From positions 112,038-176,037 of the forward strand of contig QANZ01029243.1 in the NCBI GenBank assembly GCA_003254925.1: a stretch of DNA of 64,000 bases. The letters run 5' to 3'. Positions 1 through 10,914 of the stretch are shown here, piece after piece. The notes beneath the pieces are model-generated. The model did not search any database and was not told the DNA's origin. It saw only the letters and a list, made by a program, of their open reading frames with translations. Source of the stretch: Chamaecrista fasciculata (Eukaryota > Streptophyta > Magnoliopsida > Fabales > Fabaceae). Numbering within the stretch: the first letter of the stretch is position 1; every line of letters begins with the position of its first letter. The position numbers and the translations under genes were made by a program.

Positions 1-258
1 CATGTCATAGCTGGGACCTCATCTGGGTTTCGTCTTGATTCTTGAGGATATAAGATTTGTAGTGGACATGTTTGAATAAAATTTTTTAATCAAAATATGC
101 AATAGGATTTTAACCTAATACTATAATGTCAGCTATTGTTGGTTAAATTACCCGATTGGCCAAAAAATTACGGTAGAAAGCTATACCTAACTTCCATTAA
201 ATTCCCAGATAATGAAGTACTAGTGGGATAATGTTTTGTCTATTGCATTTCCTTTCAG

Positions 259-522
259 GATCCTGTTTGCGGGAGTGCACATTGTGCCTTAGCATCTTAT
301 TGGAGCAAGAAACTTGGAAAGTTTGATTTTGTTGCTTACCAGGTAATCTTTCTTCTCTCCCTCACTATTGAGAATATCTTTGTGATTGCTGTACTAATGG
401 CCTTTTATGATCAGGCATCACCGAGAGGCGGAGTTCTCCTTATTCATCTTGATGAAGAGAACCAAAGGGTATTGTTGCGAGGGAAAGCTGTAACAGTGAT
501 GGAAGGATGCCTTCTCGTTTAA
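259..522 (+). CDS. PhzF-family isomerase-like protein, C-terminal two exons (partial)
   Basis: The last two exons of a gene that enters from the left are at 259-342 and 415-522 (stop TAA). Intron 343-414 has GT..AG ends. The 63 encoded residues begin DPVCGSAHCALASYW, the strongly conserved D-P-x-x-G-S-A-H-C segment of the PhzF (phenazine biosynthesis-like) fold, and end in the typical short C-terminal strand with EGCLLV. PhzF-family proteins are cytosolic dimers with diaminopimelate-epimerase topology; the substrate of the plant members is not established. The exon that normally precedes this segment (an F-x-F-Y-S-R-F-F type motif) is not visible in bases 1-258, so it lies left of the window or is lost. 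The gene sits upstream of SmD1, as in Arabidopsis chromosome 4 (recalled). The family call is firm; whether the gene is intact cannot be judged. Confidence 0.85.
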   Translation, partial: DPVCGSAHCALASYWSKKLGKFDFVAYQVIFLLSLTIENIFVIAVLMAFYDQASPRGGVLLIHLDEENQRVLLRGKAVTVMEGCLLV

Positions 523-1069
523 TCCTTTCTTTTTAGCATAGCAAATGTAATTAACACCAATTGAGTGTGGGATCACATGACCCCACTGATATCGAAATTG
601 GAGTTTGAACTCTTATAAGGCTTTGCCACCGATATCATTCTCTTCTCAACATTCTGCATTAAAATATAAATAAACTTGTCAATTGTCATGGTGGTAATGT
701 TTATCTGGCGTATAAAACGGTCAGTGTCACTGCTTTTGCTTTCCTTGTGTGTGGATTCGAGAAAAATCTATGATAGTTTTGTGATTAGTCATGAGTCATT
801 ATATCCAATGAGGTAAATCAAATGGGTTATTACTCCTGGCACGCGTATATCCCCGTATATTTTAGTTCTAATGAAAATAATACTGCATGAAGGTTTTAAG
901 TGTCATAATAACAAAATCAGATTTATTATCACATAATTTGGCTGATTCTTCATTCACTACTAATATAAATTGCTTGGATTCTCTAAAGTACTCATCATTT
1001 CCCTCCAATATTTCATCTTCCAACGTTCCTAACTTTCAACATCTATCAATCTCCGATCGACCATTTTTC
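523..1069. other. intergenic, 3' UTR and spacer
   Basis: This holds the 3' UTR of the PhzF-like gene and AT-rich spacer. An open frame beginning at 887 runs into the MALQ start at 1070 and could extend it, but it looks non-coding in composition. Nothing else is recognisable. Confidence 0.5.
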
Positions 1070-2102
1070 ATGGCTCTTCAGGTAAGACGAGCCTTCCCAT
1101 TTAAACAGCAGCTTTTTTTTTTTTTTAATCTAAAAGAATATAATTGTATTTATTTTTATGAACCTTTTCATTCCAGACTTGTGTATTTAAACTAAAATGT
1201 CCGAAGTTTCAGAAGCATAAGGTGAAGAAATTGTTATTAAGTCAAAATGGTAGTTTAGTGATAATATAATCTGTCCATTTCTTGATAGGGCCTCTAATAC
1301 TAAAAACATAATTCTGTTTTTCATAAGAGCTTTGTTCATATTTAAGTTTTCTAGGTGTTTACAGTGCAACACAATACACTTGCCCCAATAGTAAGAGTGA
1401 GTAGATTGAAGGAGGAACAGGGAAACAGGAAGAGTGAGTGTGAAGAGTACAGTGCAACACAATACACTTGCCTCAATAGTAATACTGGAAGAGTCCATGA
1501 CGGAACAAGACTACTATTGATGTGAGGAGGTGCCAGTTTCTTCTGGTTATGCTCACAAACTTTTCGAGGGTTATGGAATGGCAGATCTGCAAGAATTGGC
1601 CAAAAATCGAAGGCTGAAACAATTGGAGTTCACCCAAACTAGGAACCTCAAGATGATCTTGAATAAAGAAAAGTATCACGGGCCTTCCCGAAAGGCTAGA
1701 TCAAAGAAAGGGCCTCCATCAGAGCCCAGGAAAGCCCAAGACCCATCTGGGTCTGAAGGAAGCCCATGTTACAACACAAGTGTTGCTGACCCAGATGATT
1801 TTGGAGACATTCCTCGTAATTGTCTTAGTGCTCGAGAATCCAATGGGTCAATTAGATCAGCCAATTTTGATATTTGTCCTACTCCTCCTCAATCTACCAT
1901 TACTCACACTAGACATTATTTCACCCCTTCTACTTCTAAATACCATCACCATCACCATCATATGCCCCCACCCTGTCATGGTTGTTTTTACCCTCCACCT
2001 ACCTACCACCACCACCACCACTGGCCGATGGCTGCGCCGCCGGCAAAGGCCAGTTGTGCCGACTTGTCATGTGAGAATGTGGCAAGGTGCAGAATGATGT
2101 GA
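1070..2102 (+). CDS. uncharacterised basic, His-rich C-terminal protein (two-exon model)
   Basis: I do not recognise the product. The main exon (1527-2102) is open to a TGA stop. It encodes a basic N-terminal half (AKNRRLKQLEFTQTRNLKM, then KARSKKGPPSEPRK), a Ser-rich middle, and a C-terminal third with His runs (HHHHHH and HHHHH) and PPPCHGCF. There is no ATG at its 5' edge. The best join is a 12-nt first exon at 1070-1081 (Met-Ala-Leu-Gln) followed by GTAAGA, then an intron to the AG at 1525-1526. This keeps phase and gives about 195 aa. The acceptor is weak, with no pyrimidine tract, so an internal start at Met 1577 is an alternative. A basic region plus poly-His suggests a nuclear or metal-binding protein, but this is inference only. 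Confidence 0.45.
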
Positions 2103-2452
2103 GTTCTAAACTTTTTCCTCATATTTAGAGGAATTGTGGCTTATTGTTCTTTAAGTGGACGTTTACTTGAGCACTTTCTTTTCATTGGAGAAGATCAATA
2201 TGTTCAAACTTCGGAATGTACTTGAACGTAAATAAATGATTGTCTACAAATAATAATTTTGAATTTGGGTAAACCTTGCCATTCATTGGTTAATTTTCTC
2301 CTATTTTATCCGTTTATTTTGTCTTCTACAAGATTAAGTGAATGAAAGATAAAGTGATTGTTCATAATTCTGAGAAATTATTTGCGCTTAACGTGAATTG
2401 AAGTAAAATTTTGGCCTTAAACATGAATAAGCGACATTGTACCATATCAGTC
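2103..2452. other. intergenic AT-rich spacer
   Basis: Probable 3' UTR of the preceding gene and spacer up to the copia LTR. No gene or repeat is recognised. Confidence 0.5.
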
Positions 2453-2748
2453 TGTTAGAATATTAAGTTTGTGTTAATTGCTGTATTTAGTTGCTTGTTA
2501 ATCATTGTGAGGAGCTGTTGTCATTGCCTTATGATTGTAGGAATTTAGTTATGACAGTTGTCCATTTTCTTTTATCCTTTTATGTATATTCCTTTTCTGT
2601 TTTGTACAGCTCATAGGAATTAGCATAGTCAATTAGGTGTCAACACATGTCCATACCTTTCTCATTGTAATTGTATATATTCTGCTGAGATATGGTAATG
2701 AAAGCACGCATTCATTCAATATTTTTCTCTCCTCTATACCCTTGTTCA
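2453..2748 (+). repeat. 5' LTR of the copia element
   Basis: A 296-bp LTR starting TGTTAGAATATTAAG and ending TTGTTCA. It differs from the right copy by scattered substitutions and small indels, for example TTAATTGCTG against TTCATTGCTA. Confidence 0.92.
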
Positions 2749-2760
2749 TGGTATCAGAGC
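2749..2760 (+). other. primer-binding site (tRNA-iMet)
   Basis: TGGTATCAGAGC directly follows the 5' LTR; it is the canonical plant copia PBS. Confidence 0.9.
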
Positions 2761-2825
2761 AGAGTTTTACTTTCTAATTGTTTCTGCATTTATTGTATTT
2801 TACCTTTGAGACTTTCTTGTAAGCT

Positions 2826-3382
2826 ATGGAAGAATCTCAAGGTAGTAAGAGTACCTCTTCGAAGGCCTCCTATGCTCATAATGCACAGGAAGGACCCTTC
2901 ATGCTGCAAAATTCAGACCATCCAGGCATGGCTTTGGTTACTACCCATTTGACTAGAACCAACTATCTCACTTGGAGTATAGCGATTCGAACCTCTTTGG
3001 AGGCAAAGGATAAGGTCGGCTTTGTTGATGGGAGCTTACTTTCTCCCACTGATGAGGCAGAATATCGATCTATGGCAAATACTTTGTGTGAAGTGCAGTG
3101 GATTACTTATCTTCTACAAGATTTCAGATTAAAACACCTACACCTATCCCATTATGGTGTGACAATAAGTCAACCATCCACATTGCCTCTAATCATGTCT
3201 ATCATGAGAGAACTAAACATATAGAAATTGACTCTCATCTTATTAGAGAGAAGTGCAAAGATAATTTCATAGCTCATCAACACATCCCAACACAGCTCCA
3301 AGTGGCAGAAATTTTCACCAAATCTTTGGCGAAACCACAGTTCACTTCTCTTGTTTGCAAGTTGGGCTTGGTTCCTCACTAA
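2826..3382 (+). pseudogene. gag/RNase H remnant fusion
   Basis: From the ATG at 2826 a frame encodes a copia-type gag N-terminus (NYLTWSIAIRTSLEAKDK, the retrotransposon Copia-like N-terminal domain). Near 3042 it passes abruptly into the C-terminal RNase H/Ty1 tail (EAEYRSMA). A frameshift near 3125-3135 moves the rest (PLWCDNKS, HIEIDSHLIREK, TKSLAKPQF) into the +2 frame, which ends at 3382. The internal deletion and frameshift make it non-functional. Confidence 0.88.
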
Positions 3383-3390
3383 TTCCCATC

Positions 3391-3402
3391 TTGAGGAGGG
3401 GA
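3391..3402 (+). other. polypurine tract
   Basis: TTGAGGAGGGGA lies immediately left of the 3' LTR and would prime plus-strand DNA in the parent element. Confidence 0.8.
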
Positions 3403-3696
3403 TGTTAGAATATTAAGCTTGTGTTCATTGCTATATTTAGTTGCTTGTTAATCATTGTGAGGAGCTACTATCATTGTCTTATGGTTGTAGGAATTTAGTT
3501 ATGACAGCTGTCCATTTTCTTTTGTCCTTTTCTGTATATTCCTTTTCTGTTTTGTACAGCTCATAGGAATTAGCATAGTCAATTAGGTGTTAACACGTGT
3601 CCATACCTTTCTCATTGTAATTGTATATATTCTGATCAGATATGGTAATGAAAGCACGCATTATTCAATATTTTTCTCTCCTCTATACCTTGTTCA
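3403..3696 (+). repeat. 3' LTR of the copia element
   Basis: A 294-bp copy of the LTR, beginning TGTTAGAATATTAAG and ending TTGTTCA. Confidence 0.92.
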
Positions 3697-4638
3697 TTCT
3701 TGAACAAACTTTTAAATTGTGCGTGTCTATGATGCAAGCCACTAATCCAGCTGTCATTTTGAAACCAAGAAGTCAGCATGGACATTTTGAATGAGATTCG
3801 CCATCATGTAGTTGCGTGAAAAAGCATACTAACGCTGAACTGCTGAACCTTCTAAAATGTTCTATTTTTCATTTTCTCATGTTAATATTTATAATCAACA
3901 GTTCTTAATCATTATTATTCTTTAAGCATGCCCAAGAGCAAAATCCAGAGAATTTAACTTCATATCTTCTAGTTATCAAAAAAGAAAAAGATAGCTAAAT
4001 CATCCATAACGTTTCGTAATAATATTGCATTCTAATTGGTCCCACTGAATCAATTATTAGAGTCTAAAATTCTTACACAATTCAATCTATTTGACATTTT
4101 CATTTATTAAGTTTTTCGTACATGATTTGTAAATTAAAAAAATGGATAAGGGATAAACAGAAATCTTCATTTGCAAACGTGGGCAAACTTCGCAACCTAA
4201 CTTTATTCTTGATGAAGACAAGGGATTGTCTTCTATTCGTTCAAGTAAACACAAGCGAGGCAATTAATTGCGTACCATCACACGTCGCTCTCTGTTTTTT
4301 CTCCCCTTCACAATATATGTACTACTTAGTACTAAGCTCTCTCTGTTCAATATATAACCATACACGTTTTTGTAAATTAAAATTGTAACTATTTTATAAT
4401 TAGAGGTTTTTTGTGGTGTAATTTAGCTTAAAAGATTATGATATCTGGAACCCAGTAGCAACCTCGAAAGAGTACTTGGATTTGTTTATATATGTAAAGT
4501 GCAACAATGTGAAATGTGGTAAGATTACGGAACAAGTAAAATGATAAAGAGAATACAGTAGCATTTATTTAGGCGGTGATAGCACGTGGTAGCAGACACC
4601 CCGATCGTGGATCTAAGGTATAAAATGTATAAACGGAA
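3697..4638. other. intergenic, no gene seen
   Basis: AT-rich DNA with short random open frames only (for example 4122-4388). No conserved protein or RNA is recognised. Confidence 0.5.
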
Positions 4639-4647
4639 TAAAATAAA

Positions 4648-5063
4648 GGCTAAAATGTACTTTTTGTCTCAATTTGGTCCCATAATTTTTTTTTTTGCAC
4701 TTTTAGTCTCATATCTTTTGTTCAAGTTGCAGATTTGGTCTCGCTTCACACTTGTGGTCCCATATCTTTGGGTTGCATAATTGGTCATATATCTTTTGAT
4801 CAACTTGCAGAATTGATCATATATCTTTGGGTTAGGTGTAGAATTGGTCTCATAACTTTAGATCAGGTGAGACTGACGGTGAAACTTTTTACAAAGATAT
4901 GAGACCAGTTCTGTAACCTGACAAAAAAATATGAGACCAAAAGTGATACGAGACCAAATCTGTAACTTTTTGAAAATTTATGGGACAAAAATTGTAACAA
5001 AAAAATTATGGGACTAAATTGAGACTTGAGCAAAAGTTAAAGGACCAAAAGTGAAGTTCAGCC
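4648..5063. mobile_element. fold-back (MULE-type) non-autonomous element with 9-bp duplication
   Basis: Long, imperfect inverted arms: GGCTAAAATGTACTTTTTGT.. on the left and the complement ..GTGAAGTTCAGCC on the right, with repeated TTGGTCCCATA / TATGGGAC modules. Both sides carry the same 9 bases, TAAAATAAA (4639-4647 and 5064-5072), the size made by Mutator-like elements. The repeat is low-complexity, so this evidence is moderate. No coding capacity. Confidence 0.7.
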
Positions 5064-5218
5064 TAAAATAAAATAAAAAGAGGCTGCTATGTTTGACGTT
5101 TAGTAGTTTAGTTAATAGATGGGCGTTGTCAGAATTGCAAAATCTCGTCGCGTTGAATTTTAAAAGCATTCAAGAGAGGCAACCCAATACGTGGACTGAT
5201 TGATGGACCCTTTGGTGA

Positions 5219-5226
5219 TATAAATA
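5219..5226 (+). promoter_or_regulatory. TATA box of the basic-7S-globulin-like gene
   Basis: TATAAATA lies 56-63 bases upstream of the ATG at 5282, a normal distance allowing a 25-35 base 5' UTR. Confidence 0.6.
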
Positions 5227-5281
5227 TGAAGAAGCCTCGACTTCTCCAGTCTCCACCATCACAAATCACAATTCAGTCCTC

Positions 5282-6607
5282 ATGGCTTCCATCTTTCAAT
5301 TACCTTATTATCTCCTCCCTGTCTTGGTTGTTTTGTTGATTTCTGCTCCTTCTTCTTGTTTTGCTGAATCATCTTTCAGACCCAAAGCCTTGGTGGCTGG
5401 CGTGACTAAAGATGCGTCGACCCTCCAATACCTGACTGAAATCAGGCAAAGAACCCCACTGGTTCCTCTGAAACTGGTGCTCGATGTGGGCGGCCAATTC
5501 CTTTGGGTGGATTGCGATCAGAACTACTCCTCCTCCACGTACCGCCCTGCACGGTGCCACTCCGCCCAATGCTCCCTCGCCGGAGCCAGCAGTTGCGGCG
5601 ACTGCTTCTCCCCTCCTCGGCCCGGCTGCAACAACAACACCTGCGGCCTCCTCCCCGATAACACCGTCACCCACACCGCCACCTCTGGCGAACTCGCCCA
5701 AGACGTGGTTTCCATCCAGTCCACCAACGGCTTCAACCCCGGCAAAAACGTCACCGTTTCACGCTTCCTCTTCACATGTGCCCCTACTTTCTTACTCAAC
5801 GGCCTCGCAAGTGGAGTCTCCGGCATGGCTGGTCTGGGCCGAACCAAAATCGCCTTGCCCACTCAATTCTCCTCTGCTTTTAGCTTCCACAGGAAATTCG
5901 CCATTTGCCTCGCATCCTCAAAGGGCGTAGTTTTCTTCGGAGACGGCCCTTACGTTTTCCTCCCAAATGTGAATGCTTCTGAATTGCTAACTTTCACGCC
6001 TTTGTTGATCAACCCTGTGAGCACAGCTTCGGCTTACTCCCAGGGAGACGCTTCCTCTGAGTACTTCATTGGAGTCAAATCCATCCGAATCGACGACACA
6101 TTAGTGTCACTCAACACAAGCTTGCTGTCCATAAACGAGCAAGGGTACGGTGGGACTAAGATTAGTACGGTGAACCCGTACACAGTGTTGGAGTCGTCGA
6201 TCTACAAGGCAGTGACGGAGGCTTTCATTAAGGCGTCGGAGAGTAGGAACATAAGCAGAGTGAGTGGTGTGGCTCCGTTTGAAGTGTGTTTCAGCAGGGA
6301 CAACGTGGGGAGCACGCGGTTGGGTTGGGCGGTGCCTACCATTGAGCTTGTGCTTCAGAATGAGAATGTGATTTGGAGGATATTCGGAGCCAATTCCATA
6401 GTGGATGTCACTGATAATGTGCTGTGTTTGGGGATAGTGAATGGAGGTGACATTGACAAGGCAAGGACTTCCATTGTCATAGGAGGCTATCAACTGGAAA
6501 ACAATCTCTTGCAGTTTGATCTGGCGGATTCCAGATTGGGATTCTCCTCTTTGCTCTACGGAAGGCAAACCACTTGTGCCAACTTCAACTTCACTTCCAC
6601 TGCTTGA
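5282..6607 (+). CDS. basic 7S globulin / EDGP-like aspartic-protease-fold protein
   Basis: A 441-aa intronless protein. Residues 1-28 form a signal peptide (hydrophobic LLPVLVVLLISAPSS, then CFA). It belongs to the pepsin-fold family that includes basic 7S globulin, gamma-conglutin, carrot EDGP and xylanase inhibitors. These are extracellular or vacuolar Cys-rich proteins, usually without protease activity, that bind wall hydrolases or peptide hormones. Seen: the first active-site motif reads DVGGQFLWVDC (residues 68-78) instead of D-T-G. The region expected to carry the second aspartate reads TKISTVNPYTVLESS, with no D-S/T-G. Both catalytic sites thus look degenerate. There are many cysteines and several N-x-S/T sites. 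Length is usual for the family and the single exon is typical. Codons in the 5' half are unusually GC-rich. Partner and role cannot be read from the sequence. Confidence 0.93.
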   Translation: MASIFQLPYYLLPVLVVLLISAPSSCFAESSFRPKALVAGVTKDASTLQYLTEIRQRTPLVPLKLVLDVGGQFLWVDCDQNYSSSTYRPARCHSAQCSLAGASSCGDCFSPPRPGCNNNTCGLLPDNTVTHTATSGELAQDVVSIQSTNGFNPGKNVTVSRFLFTCAPTFLLNGLASGVSGMAGLGRTKIALPTQFSSAFSFHRKFAICLASSKGVVFFGDGPYVFLPNVNASELLTFTPLLINPVSTASAYSQGDASSEYFIGVKSIRIDDTLVSLNTSLLSINEQGYGGTKISTVNPYTVLESSIYKAVTEAFIKASESRNISRVSGVAPFEVCFSRDNVGSTRLGWAVPTIELVLQNENVIWRIFGANSIVDVTDNVLCLGIVNGGDIDKARTSIVIGGYQLENNLLQFDLADSRLGFSSLLYGRQTTCANFNFTSTA

Positions 6608-7500
6608 ACTCTCTCTATGTCGAGTTCCAGAGCCACTTGGAGTATATTATGGACAACTACTCTTTGCTCTCTTTATCTATCATTTTCCTTTCTTGTTGTT
6701 TCACCTCGTTTTTAAAATACAATTTCATATATTCATTTGTAATAATTAAATCATAATATCGTATTGTCTCAAGTTAACGAAATCCATTTATTTGTTGAAT
6801 CTCAATTTCTTTCCTTCTTCTGCTTAACGTTATCTACTGATCTCATTATTTAAAGGTTGATCAAATAAACTCTAGAAACCCTTAAAATGTAAAAATTGAC
6901 TTTTATAGTACAAACCAAGTGATAATAGCAATTGTAATACCAGGCCAAAAAAAAAAAGCAATTGTAATAAGATTATAGTATCTTGCACGGCATTTTAATG
7001 TTTTATTTTCCAGTTCTTACTTTAACTTTTAATATAAAAGAGAAGACTTCATTAATCATAGTTCACAGATCATAATTGGAATTAGGAAGGAAAACGGTGT
7101 TTATTTTGTCATTAAAATTTATATTAATTTTTTTTTAAAAAAATTAATTTTATCTAATGAATTAATGAAAAGTTTTACATGATATATGACATATAATATG
7201 AAATAAAATATTAATCAATTTATATTAAAAATTAAAAATTTTTCTTATTAAATAAATTTAAAAAAATTAATTAAAATAAAAAAGTAATAATACACAATTT
7301 TTTTTAAGAATAAAATCCAAAATAAATTAAAATTTTAAAAAGCAAAAAATATTTATGTCGAATTTGGGAACTATTTCATACGGCAAGGGGAAAACCGGAA
7401 AAGAAAACAGTAATCTAACGCGGTCGTTTCGTTCAATCTGCCCAAACCCTTCAAAATAATCCCGCGTTCCGCAAGCTGCGAGCGTGAGATCCCATCTCCC
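6608..7500. other. intergenic, very AT-rich
   Basis: 3' UTR of the globulin-like gene, then AT-rich spacer and the proximal promoter of SmD1. No gene is seen. Confidence 0.5.
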
Positions 7501-7517
7501 GCTTCTGTGTGCTGAAG

Positions 7518-7553
7518 TTCTTCTTCTTCTTCTTCTTCTTCTTCTTCTTCTTC
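7518..7553 (+). repeat. (TTC)12 microsatellite in SmD1 5' UTR
   Basis: Twelve uninterrupted TTC units lie 26-61 bases upstream of the SmD1 start codon. Pyrimidine-rich leaders are common in plants. The frames that read through it (poly-Phe, poly-Glu) are artefacts. Confidence 0.85.
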
Positions 7554-7578
7554 GTTGAGTTGCCACTTGCCAGACACC

Positions 7579-9897
7579 ATGAAGCTCGTGAGGTGTCTTT
7601 CTGTGTTTCTAATGATCCTAATCTTTCTTCTATTTGTCTATTTCTTTTTCCATTAGAAGCTAACCACTTTATTTTCAATACGAGCAGGTTCTTGATGAAA
7701 TTAAACAATGAAACTGTATCAATCGAGCTCAAGAACGGGACTCTTGTTCATGGAACTATCACAGGTTTCTTCTTTTTACTCTTTCTCTGTCGCTATTTTT
7801 ACCTCCTTCTCTAATTCTTGACCCTACCTTTTACGGAAGGTTTTTCTTAAACCCTAGGACATTATGCTTAGCGTCTTTGTTACAACTGGAGGCTGCAATT
7901 GTTTATAATAAAAATTGATGATGACATATTGCAGGATTCTGGGGTTTGACATTTAATAACTATAGTGCCATCTTTTCCGGACTGGCAACCTCTATACCAC
8001 ACTCAAAATTTAAAGTATTATTTACTTATTTATCCTTGAAATCTCAACAATTCTCATGACTTGAAAGTGTAAAGAATTGGATTGGATTTTGGAATCTGAA
8101 TATATGCAGAAACGGGGAAGCAATTAAGTTACTTGATATCAGATAGACACTGATGGGCTATGTAACCAATAAATTATACTGATGTTATTGTTTATAGGTG
8201 GATAAACCAATAACTCCATTGAATTGTGTTTTACAGAGGAAGTACATGTGAGGTGATATGTGACTCTCACCTTTGTTCTTCCTCTTAATTAACTGACCAT
8301 ATAATTTTACCAGCAATTTAAGATACATGGAATAGAATTCTAATTCTGTGAAGTATAAGGATTCTACTGAAACTTTGTGGGATTTCAATTTATCAGAATG
8401 ATATTGAAGTTCGTCTATGTGAAATGTGATATGTAGTGATTGTATTGTTAATTGAGGCACGTTTAATGTAATTATGACTAATATTTGAGGTGCTAAGAAT
8501 TGTCTTTAACTTAATATATACCTTTATGCATATTTGCAGCTTCCTTGAAAATTGTTGTGTTGGGTATTAGACTTCTTTTTATCCTTCTAACACATGTATG
8601 TAAGAAGGACTTTCTGAAATATGCATGTTAGGTTAGAACATAATCAATGTGATCAGGAATTCTTCTTTTTTACGTGTTGTAGAAAAAGATATTACTTAGC
8701 AAGAAGTTTGGTTGAACTGATTTAGTATAAGTTCCTACCTCTTGTCTACTTATCATTTGTTCTGGATATAATTGGCTAGGTGTCCTCTGGCTAGTTTTTG
8801 GCATAGATCGATAATGTCTGAAGTAACCACTCTTGATATATGTTGATCTATGTTTGGGAGTTTGGGTGGAATGGAATGAATAGATATGTTGTTTGGGAAT
8901 TTTAATGAGGAAAGGAATGGATACATGTATAAATGAGTCGACTCCATCCTTGGGACCCCAAATTGAGGTGCCAAAAAATTGAGCTTTTGGATAGACAAGG
9001 AGGGCTTGGGTATCCCTCCTTGTCCATTGCACTCCATCCTAATTAAAACATCCAAACACAAATTTTATGTGTTTTGTCCCTTTCACTCCATTCAATTCCC
9101 TCCCTAGCACTTCTTCCAAACACACCATATTTTTGGTGGAATAGAGGTTATGCAATCATTTTTTATGTGGCGTACAGCTCGACCAACCCTTTTGAGGAGA
9201 TGATTTATCCTTATTGGTAGAGGCCCCTAGCTGGAACAAGTAGACTTATAATTGTTTTAGGGCTAAAACTCCCACATTTCTATCTTTTTTACTTGGAATC
9301 CTGTTCTCCAAACCTTCTGTTCTGATTAAACACCCTGCCTCCCGTTGTGGAATTTACTTGGAATCTTTTTCTTTTATTTTTTTTAATTAATTTGTAGAAA
9401 GTGGGAATTTTTTTATTTTGAGATATGCTCTTGATACTGTCCTACTAAGAGCTTGAGCTAGTGTGTGTATTCTGTATGCTGTAGCTAACTACCTGATCGA
9501 CTTCTTGCTCTACGGCAGGTGTGGACATTAGTATGAATACACATTTAAAAACAGTCAAATTAACACTGAAGGGGAAAAACCCAGTGACTGTAGATCATCT
9601 AAGTGTGAGAGGTAGCAATATCCGATACTATATTCTTCCTGACAGCCTGAATCTTGAGATTTTGCTTGTTGAAGAGGCACCTAGGGTGAAACCCAAGAAA
9701 CCAACCGCTGGTACTGTGATTATTTTACTACAAATGTACAATATGTTTAATTCAGAGAGAATGATGTTTTCAGTTCCCACTAGCTGTTATCTACTGAATT
9801 ATGGTTTTCAAATGCATTGATTTTATTTCCAGGGAAGCCATTGGGGCGTGGGCGTGGCCGAGGACGTGGACGCGGACGTGGTGGACGTGGCCGTTGA
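7579..9897 (+). CDS. SmD1: small nuclear ribonucleoprotein SmD1
   Basis: Four exons, 7579-7592, 7688-7764, 9519-9710 and 9833-9897, join in phase to a 115-aa protein starting [20 protein letters not shown] and ending in a Gly-Arg tail. SmD1 is one of the seven Sm proteins that form the ring on the Sm site of U1, U2, U4 and U5 snRNAs in the spliceosome. Seen: Sm1 motif (residues about 15-45, with [12 protein letters not shown] and MNTHL), Sm2 motif ([14 protein letters not shown]), and a C-terminal (GR)n tail of the kind methylated by PRMT5. Length and exon plan match plant SmD1. The first exon has only 14 coding bases. Intron 2 is about 1.75 kb, large for such a short gene, and holds no recognised element. 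Confidence 0.97.
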
Positions 9898-10914
9898 GTT
9901 GTACATTCACAACTTTTATGTCTTGTGGTTGTCAATCTATGCTATAGGTAGAATTTGCGGCCGGTTTTTTAGTGACAAACGGAGTGCTGATTGCTCATTT
10001 TCAGTCTCTCAAGCTTGCTATTATTTTCTTTGAAGTGCTTTCAAGTTCAAATGTGTAAGTTGACCTTCAACTAATGAGTAAATTGAGAACCTATAAGAGT
10101 AATCAAGGATCTCTATCAAGTGTGTATAATAAGTAGACATTTGTATGATGTGGTTATCATCTACGTTAGGTGTTAACTCTTGATATTTGATAAAAAGAAA
10201 TTCCTATGCCATTATGCAAGGACACAGTGGGATATCATAAATCCATAATTCATGGTTAGATTGAAAGGTGCTGCCCTTCGAGTTGATAGAAGAATCTAAA
10301 CATTTAGAAATGAATGGCATTATGGCAACACCCAGCGAGTCCAGATAACGTTTGAATAAAATGGTTACTTAAAATCTTTTAACATATATTATTGATTTAT
10401 GTTTTTGCTATGGGTAGATTTATGAATCTGTCATTTGTATTGTAAAGGTAGAGCCACGAGGATGTGCCTAAAGGTTTGGGTTCATCAACCCATCCTCATT
10501 ATTTGGCATTTGGTAAGGTGATTTCACCATTAACTCTTTTGCATATGTTACGGTTCATTCTCCTATTGGGTCTGTCTTAGAATAATTTTTTTCTTTTGTT
10601 ATCTCTGTATTTTCAATGGCATAAAAAAAAACTAAGACAACTAAAAGTATTGGAACTAAATTGATATTAATTATGAGTCTTGTTCGTATTTTATTTTATG
10701 AATGAAATTAGAGTGTTTAATTTTTAGTTAAAACGTAATAAAATATTATGTTACAAAATTTTTTAAAAAAAGGTTTAATCTGGAAGTACTTGAAGAGTGA
10801 AAACGGTGCGTTAATTGAGGGGGGAATGAGATTGAGAATTGAGAATTGAGAGCGGAGCGGTAAAAGAAATTAAAGAAAGAGAAGAGGAAGAGGAAGAAGA
10901 AAGCGATCAAGATT
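9898..10914. other. SmD1 3' UTR and intergenic spacer
   Basis: No gene is seen. Purine-rich bases just before 10915 probably form the leader of the next gene. Confidence 0.5.

Larger units (their letters stand above)
2453..3696 (+). mobile_element. internally deleted Ty1/copia LTR retrotransposon
   Basis: Two near-identical LTRs (2453-2748 and 3403-3696) flank only about 650 bp of internal DNA. The first internal bases (2749-2760, TGGTATCAGAGC) are the initiator-methionine tRNA primer-binding site. A purine tract (GAGGAGGGGA) abuts the right LTR. The interior fuses a gag N-terminal start directly to the C-terminal part of the copia RNase H region, so protease, integrase and most of reverse transcriptase are missing. 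It is therefore a non-autonomous deletion derivative. The flanking bases (CAGTC and TTCTT) do not match as a 5-bp target duplication. Confidence 0.93.

Noticed and set aside
7327-7732. poly-Arg, poly-Glu and poly-Lys minus-strand ORFs
   Set aside because: They are translations of the (TTC)n leader repeat of SmD1.
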